DNA of 11,855 nt, taken from assembly GCA_036556965.1 (NCBI GenBank), contig DATBIO010000175.1:1-11855 (forward strand), given 5' to 3'. The stretch is from DATBIO01 sp036556965 (lineage in GTDB: Bacteria > Acidobacteriota > Vicinamibacteria > Fen-336). Numbering within the stretch: the first letter of the stretch is position 1; each line of letters opens with the position of its first letter. Positions 1 through 7,257 of the stretch are shown here, one piece after another. Both the position numbers and the translations under genes were made by a program. A model generated the notes under the pieces. The model made no database searches. It was given only the letters and a program-made list of their open reading frames with translations, and was not told the DNA's origin.

Positions 1-60
1 CGCACGCTCGCCGCCTACGCGGAGGCGGTGGCGCGGCCGCCGTTCGCTTCCCGGCCATGA
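1..60 (+). CDS. C-terminal end of a GT4-type glycosyltransferase (5' part outside window)
   Basis: The first reading frame is open from base 1 and ends in TGA at 58-60, giving 19 residues that end in RPPFASRP. This tail closely resembles the end of the next gene: AAYAEAVARPPFA here against AVYREAAERPPFA there. The nucleotide sequences also match well over about 45 bases. I therefore infer that this is the end of a paralogous group 1 glycosyltransferase. Its stop overlaps the next start as ATGA, which places it in the same operon with translational coupling. No catalytic region is inside the window, so the family call rests only on tail similarity and context. Confidence 0.6.
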   Translation, partial: RTLAAYAEAVARPPFASRP

Positions 61-1226
61 GGATCGGCTTCGACACCAGCCAGACCGGCCCGGGGGCCAC
101 CGGCTGCGGCCGCTTCGCCGACTCGCTCCTGGACGCGCTGGGGGGCGTGGACGAGGCCAACGAGTACCTGCTCTACGCGACCTTCGGCGAGTCCTGGTCG
201 CGGGAGGCGCGGCGGACCCGCGCGCCCGCGGCCCCGAGGCAGGCCCGGCTGCTCGACGGCCTCGGCCGGGAGGAAGCGGCCGAGCTGTGGAGCCGGCCGC
301 CCCCGGACTTCGAGGAGCGGATCGGCGCGCCCGACGTCGTGCACGCCAACAGCTACTACTGCCCCCCCGGCCTGCGGCGGGCGCGGCTGGTCTTCACCGT
401 CCACGACCTGGTGTCCATCGACGAGCCCGACCTCCTGCTCGAGGACAACCGGGTGCACTGCTTCCGGGGCCTGTTCGACGCCAGCGTCCGTGCGGACGCG
501 GTGGTGGCCGTCTCCCGCCACACGCGCGCGCGGTTCCTGGAGCGGTTCCCCCACTACCCCGCCGACCGCGTGGAAGTGGTCCACGAGGCGAGCCGCTTCC
601 CGCCGTCGCGCCGCCCGGCCGCGGCGCCGGGGCCGGAGGCCCTGGCGCCCGGCGGCTTCTGGCTGACGGTGGGGACGCTGGAGCCGCGCAAGAACCTGCG
701 CCGCCTGCTGCGCGCCTTCGCGCGGCTGCGCGCCCGGGGCGAGGTCCGCCCCCTGGTGGTGGCCGGCCCCGAGGGCTGGAAGGAGGAGGGCCTCGCCGAC
801 GCCGTGGAGGCTCTCGGCCTGGCCGGGGCCGTGCGCTTCGAGGGCTACGTGGAGGACGACCGCCTGGCCTGGCTGTACGCCAACTGCTTCGCCATGGCCT
901 ACGTCTCCCTGGCCGAGGGCTTCGGGCTGCCCGTGGTGGAGGCCATGAGCCTGGGCGCGCCGGTGGTCACCTCCTCCACCACCAGCCTGGCCGAGGTGGC
1001 GGGACGGGCCGCGGTGCTGGTGGACCCGCGCGACGAGGAGGCGCTGGTCGAGGCGTTGTCCCGCCTGGCCGGCGACGGCGCGCTGCGCCGGCGCCTCTCC
1101 GAGGCGGGGCGGGCGCGGGCGGCGGAGTTCTCGTGGGAGCGCGCGGCGCGCCAGGTCCTGGCCGTCTACCGCGAGGCGGCGGAGCGCCCGCCGTTCGCCG
1201 CCCCCGCGCACGGCGCCACGGCGTGA
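57..1226 (+). CDS. GT4-family (group 1) glycosyltransferase
   Basis: This 389-residue protein has the usual length and layout of a retaining GT-B glycosyltransferase, which moves a sugar from a nucleotide-sugar donor to a growing glycan at the cytoplasmic face of the inner membrane. The N-terminal Rossmann half starts MRIGFDTSQT and has VHDL at about 115-118 and AVSRHTR at 151-157. The C-terminal donor-binding half has GTLEPRKN at 206-213 and the EX7E motif (E287, E295, in EGFGLPVVEAM), followed by SLAEVAG and VDPRDEEAL. The ATG at 57 overlaps the previous stop (ATGA). There is no Shine-Dalgarno, so translation is probably coupled. Its own stop overlaps the next GTG. It resembles the N-terminal half of the downstream fusion protein. 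Donor, acceptor and linkage cannot be read from the sequence. Confidence 0.93.
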   Translation: MRIGFDTSQTGPGATGCGRFADSLLDALGGVDEANEYLLYATFGESWSREARRTRAPAAPRQARLLDGLGREEAAELWSRPPPDFEERIGAPDVVHANSYYCPPGLRRARLVFTVHDLVSIDEPDLLLEDNRVHCFRGLFDASVRADAVVAVSRHTRARFLERFPHYPADRVEVVHEASRFPPSRRPAAAPGPEALAPGGFWLTVGTLEPRKNLRRLLRAFARLRARGEVRPLVVAGPEGWKEEGLADAVEALGLAGAVRFEGYVEDDRLAWLYANCFAMAYVSLAEGFGLPVVEAMSLGAPVVTSSTTSLAEVAGRAAVLVDPRDEEALVEALSRLAGDGALRRRLSEAGRARAAEFSWERAARQVLAVYREAAERPPFAAPAHGATA

Positions 1227-4200
1227 GCCTGCCCGACGCCCCGCTGATCGCCGTCGACCTCACGCCCCTGCGGCCGGGGGGCGAGGGCGGGGGCAACAAG
1301 GTGGTGGCCCTCACCGCGCTGTCGGGCCTGCTGGCCGCGGGCGACCGCTGGCGCTACCTCGCGCTGACCACCGACGAGAACGACGCCGAGGTGGCGCAGC
1401 GGTTCGGCGGGACGCTGCCCCGGCTGCGCGTGCGCCGCGCGCCCGGCGGCGAGGCGGAGAGCGCGCCCCGCCACGCCGCCGGCCTGCTCTCCAGCCGGGG
1501 CGTGGACCTGCTCTTCTGCCCGTTCACGCCGCCCATCTACGCGGAGCCGTCGCTGGGGCTGGTCTCCGTCGTGTACGACCTCCAGTCGTTCGAGTACCCG
1601 CAGTTCTTCCCCGCGCGGGAGGTGGTGGACCGCCAGGCCCACCTGGAGCGGCTCTCCTGGCTGGCCGACCGCATCATCTGCGTCTCCGACTACACGCGGC
1701 GCTGCCTGGCCGCGCGCTTTCCCGCGGCCGCCGCGCGCTGCGTCGTGGTCGGGAGCGACGTCCACCGGCGCCTCCGCGTCCCCACCCCGGCCGCGGTGGA
1801 GGAGGCGCGGGCGCGCCTGGGGCTGGCCGGCCGCGGCTACCTCTTCTATCCCGCGAACTTCTGGCCGCACAAGAACCACCGCATGCTCCTCCTCGCCTAC
1901 CGCCTCCTGCGGGACCGCCTGGCCGCGGACGCCGCCCCCGACCTCGTCTTCACCGGCGCGCGCGGACCGCTGGAGGCCGACCTGCGGCGGGCGGTCGAGC
2001 AGATGGGCCTGGGACGCTGCGTCCGCTTCCTCGGCCTGCTGGACGAGGACGACTTGGCCGCCGTCTACCGGGGGGCGCGGGCGGTGGTGTTCCCGTCGCT
2101 GCACGAGGGCTTCGGGATGCCCGTGGTGGAGGCGATGCACCTGGGCCGTCCCGTGGCCTGCAGCGACGCGGCCAGCCTGCCCGAGGTGGCCGGCGGCGCC
2201 GCCCTCCTCTTCGACCCCCGCCGGCCCGGCGACATCGCGGAGGCCGTGGGCCGGCTCCTCGCCGAGCCCGCCACCGTGGACGACCTGGTCGCGCGGGGGC
2301 GCGCGCGCGCGGCGCAGCTCGCCCTTCGCGACATGGCCCGGGGCTACCGCGACGTGCTGGCCGAGGTGCTCGGCGGGGAGAAGCGGTATGTGGACGCCGT
2401 GTCGGGCGTCTGGGCCGACGGCTGGATGGAGCCCCGGGTCAGCCTCACCCACGGAGCCGGCGCCGCGGGGCGCGTGTGGGAGGTGCGCCTGACGCCGCCC
2501 GCGTCACTGCCCGCGGCCGCCCTCGAGGTGAGCGTCCACGGCGAGGACCAGGCCCCACGGGCCGTGCGCGTGGCGCGGGAACGTCCGGGCACCCTCCGTG
2601 TACCGCTCTCCACCGCGCCGGGCCGCGTGGTGCTCGAGCTGTCTCCCGCCCACCAGCCCGGGCGCGCGGGGGGCGGCACGGACGACCGGTGGCTCGCCGC
2701 GCTCTGCGAATCCTGCCGCGTGCTGTCGCCGGACGGCACGACCCGCGCGCTGGTGGGCAGCCGCGAAGCTCCGCGCCTCGAGCCGGGCGACCTCGGCCGC
2801 GCGTACCTGAACGGCTACCGGTCCCTCGACCAGGACGACGCAGACCGCGCGCCCGCCGTGAGCGGGCTCGACGGCGACGGGTGGGCGGGCGAGTTCGTGG
2901 TGGTCTCGCATGGGGAAGGCCCGCCGGGCCGCGTCTGCGAGGTGCGCTTCGAGGCGGCCTGGCAGCGGAGCGAGGACCTGCGCATCGCCTGGTGGGGCGC
3001 GGCGGAGGCGGGCGGCTGCCGCCTGGCCCCCGGGGAGTCGGTCGCGCTGGCCGTCGCCCTCGCCGAGCGACGGGGCCACCTCGTCTTCCGGCTCTGGCCG
3101 ACCGTCTTCCCGCTGTCCGCCGAGGACGCACGGGAGGTGGCCGGGTTGTGCCACGAGTGCGTGATCCGCGGGGACGGCGGCGCGCCGTTCGCGCTCCATC
3201 CGCCGCCGCCTCCGCCCGGCGCAGCCGCGGACGTCCCCGGCCATCCCCCCCAGGTGGGGAGCGCGGGAGCGCCGGGGCCCGGCCCTGCCGCGGGCTCGCC
3301 GCCGCGCGAGCGCGTGCTCGTCGTGGACTACCGCGTGCCCCACCACGACCGAGGGGGCGGCGACCCGCGCATGGCCGCCATCCTGCGCGCGCTGGCCACC
3401 GGATGGCCCCAGCTCCGCCTCACCCTGGCCGCGGTCTCCGACGCCGGGGCCGCGCGCTACGCCCCCGCCCTGCGCGCGCTCGGCATCGAGGTGGCCTGCG
3501 GCCTCGGCGACTGGACGGCCTGGTTCGAGCGGCGGCGGCACTTCTTCGGCACCGTGGTCACCAGCCGCGTGCACGACCTGGACGAGGCGGTGCGGCGCAC
3601 GCAGCCGCGCGCCTGGCGCATCTTCGACGTGGAGGCCCTGTTCTTCCGCCGGGCCGAGCGGCGCGCGGCCGCCCTGGAGGACGCGGAGGAGCGCGCCGCC
3701 GCCCGCGCGCAGGCGGCGCGCCTGCGCGCGACGGAGGCCGCCGCCGCCGCCGCCGCCGACGCGCTCTGGTGCGTGACGGAGGAGGAGCGCGCGGTGGCGG
3801 CCACCCTCGCTCCCGGGAAGCCGTCCTGCCTGGTGGCCCACGGGGTGGCGCGCCAGGCCGCCCCCCCGCCCTGGGAGGCGCGCCGCGACCTCGTGTTCCT
3901 GGGCGGCTTCCTGGCCGGACCGGGCTCGCCCAACGAGGACGCCGTCCTCCACCTGGTGGGGGAGGTCATGCCGCGCCTCTGGGAGCGCGACCCGTCGCTG
4001 CGCCTGCGCGTGGTGGGCGCGGACCCCACCCCCGCCGTGCGCGCCCTCCACGGCGGCCGGGTGGAGGTGGTGGGCTTCGTGGACGACCCCCGGCCCCACC
4101 TCGGGCGCGCGCGCGTCCTCGTGGCGCCGGAGCGCTTCGGCGCCGGCCTGAAGCTCAAGCTGGTGGAGAGCATGGCGGCCGGGCTTCCCTTCGTGACCAC

Positions 4201-4444
4201 CGAGGTGGGGGCGGAGGGCCTGGGCCTGGGGCCGCTCGCCCCGCTCGCCGTGGGCGAGGACGCGGAGGGCGTGGCCGCGCGCGCCTGGAGGCTCTACACC
4301 GAGCGCGAGGCGTGGGAGGGCGCGCAGGCCGGGCTGCTGGCCCTGGCCGCGCTCCGCTTCAGCCCCGAGGCCCTGCGCGCCGCGCTGGGGGAGGCGCTCG
4401 CCGCCGCCGGCATCCTCGCCCCCGGCGCGGACGCCTTCCCCTGA
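1223..4444 (+). CDS. Large fusion: GT4 glycosyltransferase, two DGW/CxxC modules, second GT4-like glycosyltransferase
   Basis: The 1073-residue product has four parts. Residues 1-385 form a GT4 enzyme with NFWPHKNH (212-219) and EX7E (E295, E303 in HEGFGMPVVEAM). Residues 393-512 and 546-653 are two copies of one module; each has VSG, DGW, HG..G..GRV.EVR and a closing LCxxC. Residues 654-694 are a Pro/Gly/Ala linker. Residues 695-1073 are a second GT-B enzyme, with FDVEALFFRRAER (801-813), an Ala-rich helix, LGGFLAGPGSPNEDAV and ERFGAGLKLKLVESMAAG (971-986). The second enzyme lacks the classic EX7E spacing; its motif is the K-x-K-hhE form found in another GT4 subgroup. The GTG at 1223 was chosen because it overlaps the previous stop (GTGA) and begins at the first Rossmann strand. 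The protein may add two sugars in succession. The modules have no function I recognise; a beta-sandwich binding role is inference. An internal start near 3314 could yield the C-terminal enzyme alone. Confidence 0.9.
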   Translation: MSLPDAPLIAVDLTPLRPGGEGGGNKVVALTALSGLLAAGDRWRYLALTTDENDAEVAQRFGGTLPRLRVRRAPGGEAESAPRHAAGLLSSRGVDLLFCPFTPPIYAEPSLGLVSVVYDLQSFEYPQFFPAREVVDRQAHLERLSWLADRIICVSDYTRRCLAARFPAAAARCVVVGSDVHRRLRVPTPAAVEEARARLGLAGRGYLFYPANFWPHKNHRMLLLAYRLLRDRLAADAAPDLVFTGARGPLEADLRRAVEQMGLGRCVRFLGLLDEDDLAAVYRGARAVVFPSLHEGFGMPVVEAMHLGRPVACSDAASLPEVAGGAALLFDPRRPGDIAEAVGRLLAEPATVDDLVARGRARAAQLALRDMARGYRDVLAEVLGGEKRYVDAVSGVWADGWMEPRVSLTHGAGAAGRVWEVRLTPPASLPAAALEVSVHGEDQAPRAVRVARERPGTLRVPLSTAPGRVVLELSPAHQPGRAGGGTDDRWLAALCESCRVLSPDGTTRALVGSREAPRLEPGDLGRAYLNGYRSLDQDDADRAPAVSGLDGDGWAGEFVVVSHGEGPPGRVCEVRFEAAWQRSEDLRIAWWGAAEAGGCRLAPGESVALAVALAERRGHLVFRLWPTVFPLSAEDAREVAGLCHECVIRGDGGAPFALHPPPPPPGAAADVPGHPPQVGSAGAPGPGPAAGSPPRERVLVVDYRVPHHDRGGGDPRMAAILRALATGWPQLRLTLAAVSDAGAARYAPALRALGIEVACGLGDWTAWFERRRHFFGTVVTSRVHDLDEAVRRTQPRAWRIFDVEALFFRRAERRAAALEDAEERAAARAQAARLRATEAAAAAAADALWCVTEEERAVAATLAPGKPSCLVAHGVARQAAPPPWEARRDLVFLGGFLAGPGSPNEDAVLHLVGEVMPRLWERDPSLRLRVVGADPTPAVRALHGGRVEVVGFVDDPRPHLGRARVLVAPERFGAGLKLKLVESMAAGLPFVTTEVGAEGLGLGPLAPLAVGEDAEGVAARAWRLYTEREAWEGAQAGLLALAALRFSPEALRAALGEALAAAGILAPGADAFP
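2399..3181 (+). repeat. Tandem protein module (two diverged copies) inside the glycosyltransferase fusion
   Basis: Copy A covers residues 393 to about 505 and copy B residues 546-653 of the fusion protein. Matching positions keep an almost constant 153-residue offset: VSG 393/546, DGW 399/552, HG 410/563, GRV 416/569, EVR 420/573. Both copies end in a Leu-Cys-x-x-Cys motif (C495/C498 and C643/C646), where the offset has dropped to 148. The predicted pattern is alternating short hydrophobic strands, which fits a beta-sandwich. The paired cysteines could bind a metal or form disulfides. Divergence is high, so the duplication is old. Confidence 0.75.
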
Positions 4445-4457
4445 GCCGTCCCCGCCC

Positions 4458-5909
4458 TCAGAAGCGGACGACGGTGGAGGCGGAGAGGGTGTTCACGCGG
4501 TCCGAGATGTCGATGGCCGCGTCGAACTGGAAGCGCGAGGAGGCCACCCCGAAGCCGGCCGAGAAGTGGAACTCGTCGTCCAGCCGCACGTCGAGGGCGG
4601 AGCCGGGGATCTCCTGCTGGCCCTCGAAGCGCACGCGGTGGTCCGGGTCGAACCACGAGCCCCCGCGCAGCACGAAGGCGGTGGAGCCCGCGCTCACGAT
4701 CCACTCCACCCCGAGGCGGAGCTGGTTGGCGTTGTCGATGGCCAGGCCGTTGATGATGTTCTCGCCCTGCCGGCGCAGCTCGGCGCGCAGCGCGGGGTCG
4801 GGATCCTGGGACTCGGTCAGGCCCGCGATCTCCACCGGCCGCCCGTCGCCGCTGCCGTCCAGGAGCTGCTCGTAGTTCACGAAGTTGTACTCGAAGGCCA
4901 CCGTCCAGCGGTCGCTGGGACGGTAGGCGATGCCGAAGGCGTAGGAGTCCGGCACGTGGAAGAAGACCTCGTCCTCGTCCACCACGAAGCCGGCGGGCGA
5001 CCCGAACACGCGGTTGTGGGCGGGGCCCAGCACGAACTCGGTGTTGAAGGTGAACTTGGGGCCCTGCCGGAAGGCGCCCCCCACGCTCCACTTCGAGCTC
5101 GGCTTCCAGACGAACCCGGTGTTGATGGCCACCGCCGTGTCCTCGCCCTGCGCGGTGTTGGTGAAGAACGTGTTGCCGTCGGAGAAGTCGGCGGGGCCGA
5201 GCTGCCCCCCGGGGAACGTCTGGCCGGCGCTCACGTCGATGCGCTGGCCGGGGGCCAGGTGCGGGGTGAGCAGGTAGCGGCTGGTGCTCGAGCCGATCTC
5301 GAAGTCGAAGAGGCCCACGCCGAAGCCGAGCGAGAACTGGTCGTTGAACTTGTAGGCCAGGGACGCCCCCCAGTCCGAGATGTCGAGGTCGAGGTCCCCG
5401 CGCAGGGGGTTGACGCGCGCGAAGGCCCCCGTGGTGTCGCTGGCGAAGGGCCCCAGGCTCTCGATGGTCGCCTCGTAGGAGGAGAGCTCGTGGCGGTAGA
5501 CGGCGATCGCCCACTTCGGCTGCGTGAAGACGAAGGAGAGGAAGGCGGGGGCGGTGGCCGTGTCCTTGACCTCCGCGTTGACGATCCCCGCCACGGTGTC
5601 CACGCCCACGCCGCTGGGGGGGCCGAAGGCGTGCCCCTCGTGGGGCAGGAAGCTGAAGAAGTTCCAGAGCCGTCCCTCCAGCGAGATCTCGGGCTTGGTC
5701 AGCGTGGTCAGGCCGGCGGGGTTCGAGTAGGCCGCGGTGGCGTCGTCGGAGAGGGCCACGAAGGCGCCCCCCATGGCCAGGCTGCGCGCGCCGGGCAGGG
5801 AGAAGTCGAACTGGATGCCGCCGTTGATCTCGTCCGTCGTCTGCGCGGAGGCGATGCCCGCGGGACCGGCGAGTCCGACCACTGCGGCGAAGACGAGCCG
5901 TCGGTTCAT
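4458..5909 (-). CDS. FadL/OMPP1/TodX-type outer-membrane transport porin
   Basis: The 483-residue product belongs to the family of 14-strand barrels that admit long-chain fatty acids or other hydrophobic compounds across the outer membrane. The start MNRRLVFAAVVGLAG gives a signal peptide with likely cleavage after ASA (residue 22). The mature N-terminus leads to LPGARSLAMGGAFVALSDDA and NPAG at 63-66, the family signature near the plug. The rest alternates amphipathic strands, including repeated FGVGLFDFE and VAFEYNFVNYEQL types, and the protein ends VVRF with the terminal Phe typical of barrel assembly signals. The ATG at 5909 was chosen over an upstream frame start at 5969 because AAGGAGG lies four bases before it and a clean signal peptide follows. 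The gene has a 99-bp upstream gap that may hold its own promoter, and it converges on the glycosyltransferase fusion gene. The substrate is unknown. Confidence 0.9.
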   Translation of the reverse strand: MNRRLVFAAVVGLAGPAGIASAQTTDEINGGIQFDFSLPGARSLAMGGAFVALSDDATAAYSNPAGLTTLTKPEISLEGRLWNFFSFLPHEGHAFGPPSGVGVDTVAGIVNAEVKDTATAPAFLSFVFTQPKWAIAVYRHELSSYEATIESLGPFASDTTGAFARVNPLRGDLDLDISDWGASLAYKFNDQFSLGFGVGLFDFEIGSSTSRYLLTPHLAPGQRIDVSAGQTFPGGQLGPADFSDGNTFFTNTAQGEDTAVAINTGFVWKPSSKWSVGGAFRQGPKFTFNTEFVLGPAHNRVFGSPAGFVVDEDEVFFHVPDSYAFGIAYRPSDRWTVAFEYNFVNYEQLLDGSGDGRPVEIAGLTESQDPDPALRAELRRQGENIINGLAIDNANQLRLGVEWIVSAGSTAFVLRGGSWFDPDHRVRFEGQQEIPGSALDVRLDDEFHFSAGFGVASSRFQFDAAIDISDRVNTLSASTVVRF

Positions 5910-6008
5910 GCTTCCTCCTTGCCGTTCGCCCAGGAGAGACGGGCCGGCGGGCGTCACGGAATCCGTCACCGCGGGTAATCGCGCGTTAACCTAAACCATC
6001 GGCGAAGG
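5910..6008 (-). promoter_or_regulatory. Probable promoter/operator region of the porin gene
   Basis: This is the only gap of this size in the window (99 bp). It holds a locally AT-richer island (5976-5998, containing GGTTAA and GATTAC on the minus strand), unusual in this DNA. It also holds a short palindrome, ACGGAATCCGT (5956-5966), flanked by direct repeats GTCACGG (5953-5959) and GTCACCG (5965-5971). I could not match a convincing -35/-10 pair. The promoter call rests on position and base composition. Confidence 0.35.
5914..5920 (-). promoter_or_regulatory. Strong Shine-Dalgarno for the FadL-type porin
   Basis: Read on the minus strand this is AAGGAGG, four bases before the ATG at 5909. 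It is the clearest ribosome binding site in the window and decides the start of the porin gene. The genes around it mostly rely on stop/start overlap instead. Confidence 0.85.
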
Positions 6009-7250
6009 TCAGGCAAGGGCCGGAGCGCCCCGGCGCGCGCGCGGCCGCGCGCGGAGGGCGCGGAGCCAGGGCTCGAGGCCTTCCAGCACGCGGCTCCAGG
6101 CGTGGCGCTCCTCCACCCGCGCGCGCCCGGCCGCGGCCAGGCGGCGGGCCAGGCCCGGATCGGCCAGGACCGCGCACACGGCGGCGGCCAGCTCCTCGTC
6201 CGTGTCGCCCACCAGGGCGTGGACCCCGGGCTCCAGGGCGAGCCCTTCGAGGGCGACCGGCGTGCAGACCACGGGCACCCCCGCCGCCAGCGCTTCCAGC
6301 ACCTTGTACTTGGTGCCGGAGCCCGCGCGCAGGGGCACGCAGGCCACGGCGGCGCCGGCCAGGTACGGGCGCACGTCGGGCACCCGGCCCGTGGCCTGGG
6401 TCGCGCCGTCCACCAGGTCCGCGGGCAGGGATTCCGCCCCCTGCCCCACCAGGGCCAGGCGCGTCCCCGGACGGCGCGCGCGCACGCGGGGCATGACGCC
6501 GCGCGCGAGACGAGCCGCCGCCTCCGCGTTGGGGGGGTAGCCCAGGCTGGCCACGAACACCACCGGACCCTCCGCCGGCCGCTCGCGGAAGGCGAAGTAC
6601 TCGAGGTCCACCCCGTTCTCCACCACGCACACGCGCGCGGGGTCGAGCCCGTAGCGGGACACGAACGAGCGGCGGTCCCGCTCGCTCACCGCGATGACGC
6701 CGTCGTAGGCGCGCAGGTTCGCGCGCTCGAAGGCGGCGGCCCGCCGCGCCTCCTCCGCTTCCGCGCCGGCCAGCCGCTCCAGCCGCTCCGCCTCCACGTC
6801 GTAGGTGGCGAGCACGGCGCGGGTGGCGCGCGCGGGGGTGCGCACCGTGAGCCCGATGGGGTTGAGCTGCGGGCTCACGAACAGGAGGTCGGGCGCGCGG
6901 TCGAGCGCGGCCTGCAGCGCCCTCCGTCCGCCGGCCTCCAGGTGCGGGAGGCGGTGCGCCGCCTCCTGGTGGAGCATGGGCGGGCGCCGGAAGACGCGCG
7001 CGAGGGAGAAGGCGCGGGAGGGCGCGCGGGCCGCGGGGGCGCCCGGCCCCGCGCACGTCAGCGCCGTCACCCGCGCGGCGAGCACGTCCTCCTGGCCCTG
7101 GGGCGGCCCCGGGTAGAGGGCCAGCAGCTCCACCGCGCCCAGGGTGGCGAGGTGGGCGATCAGGTGGAGGTCGCGGATCTCGCCCCCGGAGTGGCCGGGA
7201 TGGCGCGGCCAGAGGAACGTGCAGAAGACGCTGCGCAGGCCCGGCGTCAC
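6009..7250 (-). CDS. GT4-family (group 1) glycosyltransferase
   Basis: This 413-residue GT-B enzyme probably acts at the inner membrane in the same surface-glycan pathway as its neighbours. The N-terminal half has FLWPRHPGHSGGEIRDLHLI (12-31), the Gly-rich first loop, and YDVEAERLER (150-159) followed by a charged helix and GVIAVSERDR (184-193). ENGVD (211-215) begins the donor domain. GQGAE (269-273) and AGSGTKYKVLEALAAGVPVV (309-328) form the donor-binding and catalytic segment, with Glu319 and the K-x-K pattern replacing the usual EX7E. The same arrangement occurs in the C-terminal half of the fusion encoded at 1223-4444, so these are paralogs. The start is GTG at 7250; GAGG, overlapping the TGA of the upstream GT2 gene, lies five bases before it, indicating coupling. 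The two genes are 7 bp apart. The C-terminus is Arg/Ala-rich. Sugar specificity is unknown. Confidence 0.92.
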   Translation of the reverse strand: MTPGLRSVFCTFLWPRHPGHSGGEIRDLHLIAHLATLGAVELLALYPGPPQGQEDVLAARVTALTCAGPGAPAARAPSRAFSLARVFRRPPMLHQEAAHRLPHLEAGGRRALQAALDRAPDLLFVSPQLNPIGLTVRTPARATRAVLATYDVEAERLERLAGAEAEEARRAAAFERANLRAYDGVIAVSERDRRSFVSRYGLDPARVCVVENGVDLEYFAFRERPAEGPVVFVASLGYPPNAEAAARLARGVMPRVRARRPGTRLALVGQGAESLPADLVDGATQATGRVPDVRPYLAGAAVACVPLRAGSGTKYKVLEALAAGVPVVCTPVALEGLALEPGVHALVGDTDEELAAAVCAVLADPGLARRLAAAGRARVEERHAWSRVLEGLEPWLRALRARPRARRGAPALA

Positions 7251-7257
7251 CGGCGCC

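Noticed and set aside
287..1222. The fusion gene's frame stays open upstream to 287
   Set aside because: The upstream translation is low-complexity Arg/Gly/Pro lying over the well-supported glycosyltransferase at 57-1226. The GTGA overlap at 1223 and the Rossmann start after it mark the true beginning.
3200..3316. A hidden gene boundary in the linker of the fusion protein, with a separate C-terminal glycosyltransferase
   Set aside because: There is no stop codon anywhere in the linker and no good ribosome binding site just before the GTG at 3314. A single chain is the simplest reading, though an internal start cannot be excluded.
3737..3757. (GCC)7 triplet run in the fusion gene
   Set aside because: It encodes Ala839-845 in an Ala-rich helix. 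In-frame triplet repeats are common in such DNA and slippage would not change the frame.
2504..4099. Long open frames antisense to the glycosyltransferase fusion, and similar ones elsewhere (for example 15-1211, 4566-5978, 6102-7454, 7144-10167)
   Set aside because: In DNA this GC-rich, stop codons are rare in all frames. These translations have biased composition, no recognisable motifs, and lie opposite genes with clear domains.
5910..5969. Upstream start at 5969 for the porin, adding 20 residues
   Set aside because: The extra residues would block the signal peptide, and a strong AAGGAGG directly precedes the ATG at 5909.
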